Assembly (NCBI GenBank): GCA_046758845.1
Contig: JBHIBA010000137.1
Location: forward strand, 1 to 11,488
DNA length: 11,488 nucleotides
DNA from: JBHIBA01 sp046758845
GTDB lineage: Bacteria; UBA8248; JACPRG01; G963555815
Direction: 5' to 3'
Position numbers and translations under genes: made by a program. Position 1 is the first letter of the stretch. Every line of letters begins with the position of its first letter. The notes beneath the pieces were generated by a model. That model was given only the letters and a program-made list of their open reading frames with translations. It was not told where the DNA came from and searched no databases. Of the stretch, positions 1 through 6,995 are shown piece by piece.

Positions 1-1
1 C

Positions 2-1360
2 AAGCTGCTTCCCCTTGCCCGGCAGGAGCTGATTCTGAAGATCCACCAGGAGATGGTGGAGAATCCCCTCCTGGAGGACGCCCTGGCCGAGGAGGAAGGC
101 TACGACGTCACACCCGAATGGCAGGAAGACAACTCCGATATGGCCTCCGCTTCCGCCACAGCGGACACCGGCGAGCCCGAGGTCGACCTGACCGCCTACT
201 TCGACAACAACCTGGACTTGGGATATCACGAAGAGGATTACTCCGATTCTCCGTCCTGGGAAAACAGGCTTCGCAAAGAAACGACCCTGTCCGATCACCT
301 CTTGTGGCAACTCTCCCTCACCCACGTGCCGATGGACCTCAAGACCCTCGCCATCGAGGTCATTGGCAACCTGAATGACAACGGATACTTTCGGGCCGAC
401 ATCGAGGACTTCGCCCGGGAAGCCGGCTGTAAAGCCCAGGATGTGGAGCGCGCCCTTGAGGTCGTTCAGGGTTTCGACCCTCCCGGGATTGCGGCACGAA
501 ACCTGAAGGAGTGCCTCTGCCTCCAGGTCCGGTCCCTGGGGGTGCGCGACCGGCTGCTGGACGAACTCCTGGAAAACCACCTGGACCAATTGGAGGATCG
601 CTTCCTGCCAAAGCTTGCGCGCTCGCTGGGCGCGGAGCTCTGCGATGTGGTGGAAGCCGCACAGCTCATCCGGACCCTGAACCCCCGTCCCGGTCTCCGC
701 TATAACGAGTCCCGGGCCCAGTACGTGTACCCGGACCTGTACGTCCTGAAGACGGTGGACGAGGCGGATGAGGATTATCAGGTCTTCTTGAATGAAGACG
801 GGATGCCCCGGCTGAGGATCAATTCCACCTACCGGGCGCTCCTTCGCAACAACAAGGACAACGGCGCCCGGCAGTACCTGGAGGACCGGCTCCGTTCCGC
901 TGTCTGGCTCATCAAGAGCATCGAGCAGAGACGTCAGACCCTGCTGAAGGTGGCCCGAAGCATCGTCCGGTTTCAGCGGGAATTTCTCGACCACGGGGTG
1001 CCGGCCCTCCGGCCGCTGGTGCTTCGCGATGTGGCTCTGGACATCGAAATGCACGAATCCACGGTCAGCCGGGTGACCACCGGGAAGTACATGCACACCC
1101 CGCAAGGGATCTTCGAGCTGAAGTTCTTCTTCCATAGCGAGCTCAAGTCACGCTTCGGGGAAAGCGCTTCGTCGGTCTCCGTGAAGGACCAGATCCGCCG
1201 CATGATCGGCGAAGAGGACCCCCAGCGCCCGCTGACCGATCAGCGGATCGTGGAAAGGCTCAGGGGCCGGAACGTGGTTATCGCCCGCCGGACCGTGACC
1301 AAGTACCGCAAGGAGCTGAAGATCCCGCCGGCCAGTCGGCGAAGACGGGTAACCCTCTGA
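2..1360 (+). CDS. rpoN: RNA polymerase sigma-54 factor, 5'-truncated by window edge
   Basis: Sigma-54 directs RNA polymerase to -24/-12 promoters that need an AAA+ activator. The frame is open from base 2, so 452 residues are visible; the family is usually about 480, so roughly 25-40 N-terminal residues lie outside. In order one sees the end of the glutamine/leucine-rich activator-interaction region (ending ENPLLED, bases 59-79), an acidic variable region II (about bases 80-260), the core-binding domain, a helix-turn-helix region (about 1010-1120, with ESTVSRVTTGKYM) and the diagnostic RpoN box ARRTVTKYRK at 1283-1312. The basic tail ends 45 bp later. ATG 53 is internal, because the homologous sequence continues upstream of it. 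It is the first visible gene of a cluster with hpf, as in many proteobacteria. Identity is near certain; the real start cannot be seen. Confidence 0.97.
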   Translation, partial: KLLPLARQELILKIHQEMVENPLLEDALAEEEGYDVTPEWQEDNSDMASASATADTGEPEVDLTAYFDNNLDLGYHEEDYSDSPSWENRLRKETTLSDHLLWQLSLTHVPMDLKTLAIEVIGNLNDNGYFRADIEDFAREAGCKAQDVERALEVVQGFDPPGIAARNLKECLCLQVRSLGVRDRLLDELLENHLDQLEDRFLPKLARSLGAELCDVVEAAQLIRTLNPRPGLRYNESRAQYVYPDLYVLKTVDEADEDYQVFLNEDGMPRLRINSTYRALLRNNKDNGARQYLEDRLRSAVWLIKSIEQRRQTLLKVARSIVRFQREFLDHGVPALRPLVLRDVALDIEMHESTVSRVTTGKYMHTPQGIFELKFFFHSELKSRFGESASSVSVKDQIRRMIGEEDPQRPLTDQRIVERLRGRNVVIARRTVTKYRKELKIPPASRRRRVTL

Positions 1361-1492
1361 ATGCCCTTTTGAGCCGGTCGTTCTCGTATGTCAGATCCCA
1401 CCGTCGGTGCGATTCGAGGTGAAAAAGCGGAAAGAACATCGTCCCCCGCAATGCGGACACCTTTGTCAAAGGAGTCATGAGGAGAGGCGGAA
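1361..1492 (+). other. rpoN-hpf intergenic region
   Basis: This 132-bp gap holds a 13-bp interrupted palindrome, CCTTTG-T-CAAAGG, at 1460-1472. Its right half overlaps a purine run (AAAGGAG, 1468-1474). A second, better-placed Shine-Dalgarno (GAGGAGAGG, about 1479-1487) precedes the hpf ATG. I see no convincing sigma-70 or sigma-54 promoter and no terminator, so read-through from rpoN is plausible. Whether the palindrome is an operator or chance is unknown. Confidence 0.4.
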
Positions 1493-2083
1493 ATGCACGT
1501 GGCCATCACCGCGCGGCACATCCATCTGACCCAAGCTTTGAAGGAGCGCGCAGAGGAGCGGGTGCAAAGACTGGAGCGACTGTTGGATCCCCCGGTTTCG
1601 GCGAATGTGGTCCTCTCGGTGCAAAAGTACAGGCAGTTGGCCGAGATCACCCTCCAGGGAAACGGGTTCACCCTTCACGGTGCGGGCGTTACCGATGACC
1701 TGTACACCGCTATTGACAACGCCGTCGAGAAGCTCCGCCGGCAGATCGAAAAGCACAGGGTCCGGTTCGTGTCGGGGAAGATCCGGGAAAAGCAGCGCCA
1801 TTCAGAAGCCGTGAAGTCCCGGCAGAAAGTCGCGCAGGAGCCAGGGGAAGAAGCGTCCGAAGAGGAAACACCGGTGGAGCCGGCCCAGCCGGGGGGGGTA
1901 CCGGCTGTGGGGAAGACCTCCCGCATCCCCGTCACGCCCATGTCCGTGGAGGAGGCCACCCATCAGTTGATTTCCAAGGACTACAATTTCTTTCTCTTCC
2001 AGAACGCGTTGACGGAGGAGATAAATGTTGTATATCTCCTCGGCAATGGGGAAATCGGTCTCATCGCACCGGTTCTGTCCTGA
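1493..2083 (+). CDS. hpf: Long-form ribosome hibernation promoting factor
   Basis: HPF binds the 30S decoding and mRNA channel and, in its long form, pairs 70S ribosomes into inactive 100S dimers during slow growth. The protein is 196 residues. Residues 1 to about 100 form the S30AE/RaiA domain (start MHVAITARHIHLTQAL, then the basic helix before KLRRQIEKH). Residues about 105-145 are a charged, proline-rich linker. The last 50 or so residues (from VTPMSVEEATHQL to the end) match the C-terminal dimerisation domain of long HPF, including the DYNFFLFQNA and NVVYLLGNGEIGLI strands. The ATG at 1493 has a good Shine-Dalgarno 8 bases upstream and begins exactly where the family does. An eight-G run (1891-1898) lies in the linker. 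The downstream gene hprK is 121 bp away, same strand. Confidence 0.95.
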   Translation: MHVAITARHIHLTQALKERAEERVQRLERLLDPPVSANVVLSVQKYRQLAEITLQGNGFTLHGAGVTDDLYTAIDNAVEKLRRQIEKHRVRFVSGKIREKQRHSEAVKSRQKVAQEPGEEASEEETPVEPAQPGGVPAVGKTSRIPVTPMSVEEATHQLISKDYNFFLFQNALTEEINVVYLLGNGEIGLIAPVLS

Positions 2084-2204
2084 GGCGCGACGGCCCAACG
2101 AAACCCATGCAAAACGGCGAGCACTTCGGGTCGCTGCCCGGCCGCACCGGGGCGGGGCGCGGAGGGTTCCGCCGATCCGTTGGGAGGGGGGAACGGGGGT
2201 TCCG
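2084..2204 (+). other. hpf-hprK intergenic region
   Basis: This 121-bp gap is very GC-rich. It contains a weak 5-bp stem (CCCGG 2137-2141 with CCGGG 2147-2151) and the hprK ribosome-binding region described separately. No promoter or terminator is recognisable. The hprK frame stays open back to 2025, but those residues look like random GC-rich translation. Confidence 0.4.
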
Positions 2205-2207
2205 ATG
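2182..2207 (+). promoter_or_regulatory. hprK ribosome-binding region with stem-loop between SD and AUG
   Basis: A strong Shine-Dalgarno (GGGAGGGGG, 2182-2190) lies about 17 bases from the ATG at 2205, longer than ideal. Between them GGAAC (2190-2194) can pair with GTTCC (2199-2203) across a GGGG loop. This hairpin would bring the SD close to the AUG. An upstream GTTCC (2166-2170) could pair with the same GGAAC instead and enclose the SD in a loop. The pairing is seen in the sequence; any role in controlling hprK translation is inference. Confidence 0.4.
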
Positions 2208-3188
2208 CCTGAAATCTCGGTGAGGGATCTGTTCGAGGAGCAAAAGGACCCGCTGAAGTTCGAGTGGCTTACGGGAGAGAGCGGGCGGGACAACCGGATC
2301 GCCAACGCCCGCCTGCAAAAGTACAGCCTGGCCTTCGCGGGTTACTACGAATTTTTCCACCCCGACCGCGTCCAGGTCCTGGGGGAGACGGAGATCCGCT
2401 ACTTGGCCACCCTTTCCGAGGAGCGCGCCCGGCAAATCATCCAGACCTTCTGTAGCCGTCCCATCTGCTGCATCGTCGTCACCAAAGGGCTGGAGATCCC
2501 CCCCGACCTTTTGGCCGCCGTCGAGCGCTCGGGCATCCCCCTGCTGCGCTCGGGCTGTCAGAGCTCGCAGGTCATCTCCCACCTGTCCGCCTACCTGGAG
2601 GCCCGCCTGGCTCCCGTGACCACAGTTCATGGGGTTTTGATCGACGTGGACGGAGTGGGCGTGTTAATTCTGGGAAAGAGCGGCATCGGCAAGAGCGAGA
2701 GCGCGCTTCACCTCATCCAGCGCGGGCATCGCCTGGTGGCCGACGACGTTATCCAGATCCGACGGGCGGGAGAATCGCTGGTGGGGCGAGGCCTGGATCT
2801 GGCCCGCTACCACATGGAGATCCGCGGACTCGGCGTCTTGAACATCCGGGACCTGTTCGGCGTGGTGTCCATCCGGGACGAAAAGCAGGTGGAACTGGTC
2901 ATCCGTTTGGAAGAATGGGAGCCGGGCCAGGATTACGACCGGCTGGGACTGGACGAGCATCATTATGAGATCCTGGAGGTTTCCCTGCCCTTTGTCCGGA
3001 TCCCCGTCAAGCCGGGCCGCAACCTCCCGACGCTGGTCGAGGTGGCCGCGCGAAACCAGCTCCTCAAAAGCATGGGGCACCGTTCGGCCGAGGCGTTTCA
3101 CGACGAATTGCTCAAGCACCTGGTCGGGCCGACCGGCCGGCGGGCCTCGCCCCGCGGGCGAAGCGAAGAATGGAATGAAACCGAATAA
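2205..3188 (+). CDS. hprK: HPr kinase/phosphorylase
   Basis: HprK phosphorylates HPr on its regulatory serine using ATP or pyrophosphate and reverses this by phosphorolysis, coupling PTS state to cell energy. The protein is 327 residues, normal for the family. The N-terminal domain starts MPEISVRDLFEEQKD. The catalytic domain has the conserved His142 (VHGVLIDV), the P-loop GKSGIGKS at residues 157-164, the VADD motif soon after, and the family signature MEIRGLGVLNIRDLFGV. The C-terminal HPr-contact helices (PGRNLPTLVEVAARNQLL) are complete. ATG 2205 is chosen because homologues begin with this ISVRDL segment; upstream in-frame codons overlap hpf and look non-coding. Its 3' end overlaps the EIIA gene by 14 bp. 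The HPr encoded downstream retains the matching serine, so the pair should be functional. Confidence 0.96.
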   Translation: MPEISVRDLFEEQKDPLKFEWLTGESGRDNRIANARLQKYSLAFAGYYEFFHPDRVQVLGETEIRYLATLSEERARQIIQTFCSRPICCIVVTKGLEIPPDLLAAVERSGIPLLRSGCQSSQVISHLSAYLEARLAPVTTVHGVLIDVDGVGVLILGKSGIGKSESALHLIQRGHRLVADDVIQIRRAGESLVGRGLDLARYHMEIRGLGVLNIRDLFGVVSIRDEKQVELVIRLEEWEPGQDYDRLGLDEHHYEILEVSLPFVRIPVKPGRNLPTLVEVAARNQLLKSMGHRSAEAFHDELLKHLVGPTGRRASPRGRSEEWNETE

Positions 3189-3663
3189 GGAGAAAGGGCG
3201 GAAGCCGCGCCCGTCCTCGAAGGGTGCGCCGCCCCCCGAGACCTCGACCTCTTTGGGGGTGGTCATCGTGGCCCACGGCTCGCTGGCGCCCGTCTTGCAG
3301 AAAAACGCGGAAGGGATCGTCGGCGCGCTTTCTCAGTGCCGGGCGATCCACGTCGATCAAAACGTGGACGTGGAAGAAGCGCGCGCCTCCATCGGGAAAG
3401 CGATTCAAGAAGTGGACGGAGGGGGCGGCGTCTTGCTGCTGACCGACATGTTGGGGGGCACCCCTTCCAACATCAGCCTGTCCTTCCTGGGACAGCAACC
3501 GGTGGAGGTGGTGACGGGGGTGAACCTCCCCATGCTGTTGAAGCTGCCGTTCATCCTGGACAAGCTTCCCCTTCGGGAGGCGGCGGCCTTTATCCGGGAT
3601 TACGGCCGGAAAAACATCACGGTGGCCGGGGACATTCTCGAGCCGGAGAAGGCGTCCACTTGA
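3175..3663 (+). CDS. PTS mannose-family EIIA component (stand-alone)
   Basis: This is a 162-residue EIIA of the mannose/fructose/sorbose family, a phosphocarrier that accepts phosphate from HPr. The core begins LGVVIVAHG with the presumed phosphorylated His34. It has the characteristic VLLLTDMLGGTPSNIS loop and the GVNLPMLLKL segment. Residues 1-27 are a Lys/Pro-rich, probably disordered extension not needed by the family; the ribosome-binding site is weak, so a later start is possible. ATG 3175 overlaps the end of hprK by 14 bp, which suggests coupling. No EIIB, EIIC or EIID gene is in the window, so the protein probably ends a regulatory phosphorelay rather than feeding a sugar permease. 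The fold assignment is strong; the physiological partner is unknown. Confidence 0.92.
   Translation: MKPNKEKGRKPRPSSKGAPPPETSTSLGVVIVAHGSLAPVLQKNAEGIVGALSQCRAIHVDQNVDVEEARASIGKAIQEVDGGGGVLLLTDMLGGTPSNISLSFLGQQPVEVVTGVNLPMLLKLPFILDKLPLREAAAFIRDYGRKNITVAGDILEPEKAST
3645..3662 (+). promoter_or_regulatory. Shine-Dalgarno deciding the TTG start of ptsH
   Basis: GGAGAAGG at 3645-3652 lies 7 bases before TTG 3660. It is the only start candidate at normal spacing, since the GTG codons at 3669 and 3672 would be 16 or more bases away. The start overlaps the preceding stop codon (TTGA), a layout typical of translational coupling. Confidence 0.65.
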
Positions 3664-3938
3664 GCCCCGTGGTGCAAGCGGAGGTCGTCGTCGAAAACCG
3701 GCTGGGCCTGCACGCCCGACCCGCGGCCACGTTCGTTAAGATCACCAACCGCTACGACAGCGAGATCACCGTCTCGAAAGACGACCTCCGGGTGAACGGC
3801 AAGAGTATCATGGGAGTGATGACGTTGGGGGCCTCTCAGGGAAGCCGGCTTCTTCTGAGGGCTGAAGGGGAGGACGCGGAAAACCTCATCCGGGAGCTCG
3901 CCGCCCTGGTGCAAAACAAGTTCAACGAAGAGTTATGA
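3660..3938 (+). CDS. ptsH: Phosphocarrier protein HPr, TTG start
   Basis: HPr carries phosphate from EI to EIIA. It has 92 residues, with active-site His18 in GLHARPA and the HprK-target Ser49 in NGKSIMGVM. Their 31-residue spacing equals the canonical His15-Ser46 pair. I place the start at TTG 3660, which overlaps the EIIA stop in a TTGA arrangement. A purine-rich Shine-Dalgarno (GGAGAAGG, 3645-3652) sits 7 bases upstream. GTG 3669 and GTG 3672 are alternatives but are too far from that site. The frame's upstream extension to 3336 lies inside the EIIA gene and is a shadow. The stop overlaps the ptsI start by ATGA. With hprK just upstream, this HPr is expected to be regulated by serine phosphorylation. 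Product certain; start likely. Confidence 0.94.
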   Translation: MSPVVQAEVVVENRLGLHARPAATFVKITNRYDSEITVSKDDLRVNGKSIMGVMTLGASQGSRLLLRAEGEDAENLIRELAALVQNKFNEEL

Positions 3939-5734
3939 GCAGAGACGGCGCCGTAGCAGAAATCCGCCTTCAGGGCGTTGGCGTCTCCCCGGGAATCGAA
4001 ACCGGGAAGGCGACCTTGCTGGAGGGGGGGGATCTACGCATCCCCCGATACCGGATTCCGCCTTATGAGGTGGAAGGGGAGATCGCCCGCTTTCAGCGAG
4101 CGTTGCAGAAGACGCGCAGAGAACTCCGGGGCACGCGGGAGCGCCTGGCCAGCGACGTCGGCAAGGAGCACCTCATCATCCTCGACTCCCACCTGATGAT
4201 CCTCGAAGACGACACGCTGGTCGGCGAGACGGTCGAGAGGATCCGCCGCAAACGCTGGAACGCCGAAGGGGCGCTGGAGGATACCTTGGCGAAGCATCAA
4301 GCCAAGTTTTCCAAGATCGACGACGAATACGTCAGAGAGCGCGGAAACGACATCCGCCAGGTCACCCGTCTCGTGCAGCGCAACCTGATGGGCGTGAAGA
4401 CCTCCCTCGCTCCGGAGAAGGGATCGCCCGCCATTCTCGTGGCCCACGACCTGACGCCCGCCGATCTCCTGCGGCTCAACCGCAAGCAGATCCTGGGGTT
4501 CATCACCGAGATGGGGGGGCGGACCTCGCACAACGCCATCATCGCCGGCGCCCTGGGAATTCCCGTCGTTCTGGGAGTTTCCGGCGCGACCGCCCACATC
4601 CGCCAGGGCGACGCCCTCGTCCTGGACGGGACGACGGGCCTGGTCACCGTCCGCCCGACGGCCCGCACCCTGAAAAAGACGGGGCGGCTGCGCAAGACCT
4701 ACGACGACCGCCGGCGGGCCCTGCGCCGCCTGCGGGCCTCGCCCTGCGAGACCCTCGATGGCGTCCTTGTCACGCTGCGGGCGAACATCGGCTCACCCGG
4801 GGAGCTGGACGCCGTTCGCACTCACGGCGCAAAGGGGGTCGGGCTCTACCGGACGGAATACCTGTTCCTGAACCGAGACGACCTGCCGAAAGAAGAGGAG
4901 CACTTCGAGATCTATCGCCGGGTGGCCCGGGGGGTAGCGCCCGAGCCGGTCGTCTTCCGGACCTTCGCCCTGGGCGGAGACGTGGCGGCCCAGAGCCTCG
5001 GGGCCTCGGAGGAAGCCAACCCGGTGCTCGGCCTGCGGGCCATCCGCCTCGCCCTCACTCACGAGGAGGTCTTGCGAACGCAGCTTCGCGCCTTGCTCAG
5101 GGCGTCGGCCCACGGACGGCTGCGCATCCTCTACCCCTTCATCTCCGGGCTGGAGGAAGTCCATAGCCTCGATGCCCTGTTGCGGGAGGCGGCGGCAGAA
5201 GTTGCCGCCGATGGAGTGGAATTGGAACAGATCCCCCCCGCGGGCATCGTGGTGGAGACCCCCGCGGCGGCCCTTTTGGCGGACGCCCTGGCGCGGGAGG
5301 TGAACTTCCTGACCATCGGGACCAACGACTTGATCCAATACACCCTGGCGGCGGACCGGGGGGACGAGCGGGTGTCCTATCTGTACGACCCGTTGCACCC
5401 GGCCGTGCTGCGGCTCATCGACCGCGTTGTCCGGGCCGCCCACCAGGCCGGCATCGAAGCGAGCGTGTGCGGCGAGATGGCCGCCGATCCGGCCTCGGCC
5501 GCCCTCCTGGTGGGGATGGGCGTGCGGGAACTGAGCATGAGCCCTCACAGTGTGCCACGGGTCAAAGAGGTCTTGAGGAGCATCTCCTCGGTCCAGGCGG
5601 AAGCGTGGGCCAAGGAGGCGTTGGCTTTTTCCTCTGCGAAGGAGGTCCACGCCTGGGCCGAGAGGAATCTGGGGTTCGAGGAGCTCAAGGCGCCCCCCTC
5701 AAAGGCGCCGGCGGCAATGGGCCGGGCGGGCTGA
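3935..5734 (+). CDS. ptsI: PTS enzyme I (phosphoenolpyruvate-protein phosphotransferase)
   Basis: EI takes phosphate from PEP and passes it to HPr. It has 599 residues, slightly long for the family owing to an Ala/Pro tail after about residue 585. The N-terminal half holds the HPr-binding helices and the phosphohistidine motif GGRTSHNAIIAGALGIP (His199). The C-terminal PEP-binding barrel has GLYRTEYLF (Arg306), FRT (Arg342), VETPAAA, GTNDLIQYT, AADRGD and the catalytic Cys512 in SVCGEMA. These align with E. coli EI at a constant offset of 10 residues. The usual RTxDIGGDK motif reads RTFALGGDV here, so the conserved Asp and Lys (E. coli 335 and 340) are Ala345 and Val350. The start ATG overlaps the ptsH stop by 4 bp. 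All other key residues are present, so activity is likely but not assured. Confidence 0.96.
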   Translation: MSRDGAVAEIRLQGVGVSPGIETGKATLLEGGDLRIPRYRIPPYEVEGEIARFQRALQKTRRELRGTRERLASDVGKEHLIILDSHLMILEDDTLVGETVERIRRKRWNAEGALEDTLAKHQAKFSKIDDEYVRERGNDIRQVTRLVQRNLMGVKTSLAPEKGSPAILVAHDLTPADLLRLNRKQILGFITEMGGRTSHNAIIAGALGIPVVLGVSGATAHIRQGDALVLDGTTGLVTVRPTARTLKKTGRLRKTYDDRRRALRRLRASPCETLDGVLVTLRANIGSPGELDAVRTHGAKGVGLYRTEYLFLNRDDLPKEEEHFEIYRRVARGVAPEPVVFRTFALGGDVAAQSLGASEEANPVLGLRAIRLALTHEEVLRTQLRALLRASAHGRLRILYPFISGLEEVHSLDALLREAAAEVAADGVELEQIPPAGIVVETPAAALLADALAREVNFLTIGTNDLIQYTLAADRGDERVSYLYDPLHPAVLRLIDRVVRAAHQAGIEASVCGEMAADPASAALLVGMGVRELSMSPHSVPRVKEVLRSISSVQAEAWAKEALAFSSAKEVHAWAERNLGFEELKAPPSKAPAAMGRAG

Positions 5735-5788
5735 GGGCGGAAGAACCCGCCGATCAAAACCCGACAGGCCGGAAGGAAGACGCCCATC
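5735..5788 (+). other. ptsI-metK gap with metK Shine-Dalgarno
   Basis: This 54-bp spacer holds GGAAGGAAGA (5771-5780), which sets the GTG 5789 start of metK with 8-base spacing. It is too short for a SAM-class riboswitch, and no terminator is visible, so co-transcription with ptsI is likely. Confidence 0.5.
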
Positions 5789-6952
5789 GTGAGAACGAAC
5801 TTCTTTTTCACCTCCGAATCGGTGACGGAGGGGCACCCCGACAAGGTGGCCGACCAGATCTCCGACGCCGTCCTGGACGCCATCTATGAGCGGGACCCAA
5901 CGGGGCGCGTAGCCTGCGAAACCCTCGTCACCACGGGGCTCATCTTCGTGTCGGGAGAGATCACGACGACCTGCTACGTGGACATCCCCAAGATTGCCCG
6001 CCAAACGATCCGCGAAATCGGTTACACGCGCGCCAAGTACGGGTTCGATTACGAAACGTGCGCAGTGCTCACCTCGATCGACGAACAGTCGCCGGACATC
6101 GCCCTGGGCGTCGATGAGGAAGGCGAACACGAGCAGGGGGCCGGCGACCAGGGCCTCATGTTCGGCTACGCCACCCACGAGACCGAAGAGCTGATGCCCC
6201 TGCCGATCCTGCTCGCCCACAACCTGTGCCGCCAACTGGCGAAGGTCCGCAAGGAAGACGTCCTTCCCTACCTGAGGCCGGACGGCAAGAGTCAGGTGAC
6301 GGTCGAATACGAAAATGGATCCCCCCTGTGCGTGCACACCGTCGTCCTTTCCGCCCAACACGGCCCGGACGTCCACCTGAACGATTTGCGGGAGGACCTC
6401 ATTGAAAAGGTCGTCAAGCCCATCATCCCCCGACACCTGCTGGACGAAGAGCGCGTCACCTACCACGTCAATCCCACCGGCCGCTTCGTGATGGGAGGCC
6501 CCAGGGCGGATACCGGGCTGACGGGACGCAAGATCATCGTGGACACGTACGGCGGCGTCGGCAGCCATGGCGGGGGGGCCTTTTCGGGAAAGGACCCCTC
6601 CAAGGTGGATCGCTCCGCTTCCTACATGGCCCGGCACATCGCCAAGAACCTGGTGGCGAGCGGGGCCATGAACAAGTGCGAAGTCCAGTTGGCCTACGCC
6701 ATCGGTGTGGCCGAACCGGTCTCGATCCTCGTGGACGATTTCAGCACGGCGAGCGTTGACCTGGAAGAGGTCCGAGAAGCCATCCGGGAAATCTTTCCGC
6801 TGAAACCGAGGGCGATCATCGACTACCTTCAACTGCGGCGGCCCATCTTCCGGAGAACCGCCGTATACGGCCATTTCGGGCGACAGGAACCCGAGTTCAC
6901 CTGGGAAAGAACGGACCGGGTGGAGGACATCAAGACCGCGTTGGGCCTTTAA
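5789..6952 (+). CDS. metK: S-adenosylmethionine synthetase
   Basis: The enzyme makes S-adenosylmethionine from methionine and ATP in the cytosol. It has 387 residues, the usual length. It opens with FFFTSESVTEGHPDK (ATP and Mg-binding His16 and Asp18). It carries the GAGDQG signature at residues 117-122 and the flexible phosphate-binding loop GGGAFSGKD at 261-269. The C-terminal third (NKCEVQLAYAIGVAEPVS) is standard, and the protein ends close to the family's usual terminus. The start is GTG 5789, supported by a strong upstream Shine-Dalgarno and by the conserved N-terminus immediately after it. It sits 54 bp after ptsI and 43 bp before ahcY, forming a methyl-cycle pair. Confidence 0.97.
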   Translation: MRTNFFFTSESVTEGHPDKVADQISDAVLDAIYERDPTGRVACETLVTTGLIFVSGEITTTCYVDIPKIARQTIREIGYTRAKYGFDYETCAVLTSIDEQSPDIALGVDEEGEHEQGAGDQGLMFGYATHETEELMPLPILLAHNLCRQLAKVRKEDVLPYLRPDGKSQVTVEYENGSPLCVHTVVLSAQHGPDVHLNDLREDLIEKVVKPIIPRHLLDEERVTYHVNPTGRFVMGGPRADTGLTGRKIIVDTYGGVGSHGGGAFSGKDPSKVDRSASYMARHIAKNLVASGAMNKCEVQLAYAIGVAEPVSILVDDFSTASVDLEEVREAIREIFPLKPRAIIDYLQLRRPIFRRTAVYGHFGRQEPEFTWERTDRVEDIKTALGL

Positions 6953-6995
6953 CCCCACCACCGCTGAACATCGTCGGCGCTCGCGGAGAGATTGA

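Noticed and set aside
1477..1698. Overlapping plus-strand frame starting at ATG 1477 before hpf
   Set aside because: The purine run AAAGGAG is only 2 bases from this ATG, the product has no family resemblance, and hpf itself is well supported in another frame.
2025..2204. N-terminal extension of hprK to ATG 2025
   Set aside because: It would overlap the conserved C-terminal codons of hpf and adds Arg/Pro-rich residues unlike HprK; ATG 2205 matches the family start.
4793..5650. 285-codon minus-strand frame within ptsI
   Set aside because: It is entirely antisense to the EI PEP-binding domain, whose motifs are intact; low-complexity translation.
5699..6961. 420-codon minus-strand frame opposite metK
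   Set aside because: It mirrors metK over its whole length, has no domain and no ribosome-binding site tied to a separate gene; a composition artefact.
5735..6995. SAM or SAH riboswitch ahead of metK or ahcY
   Set aside because: The gaps are 54 and 43 bp, too short for the SAM-I or SAH aptamers, and no matching core motifs are visible.
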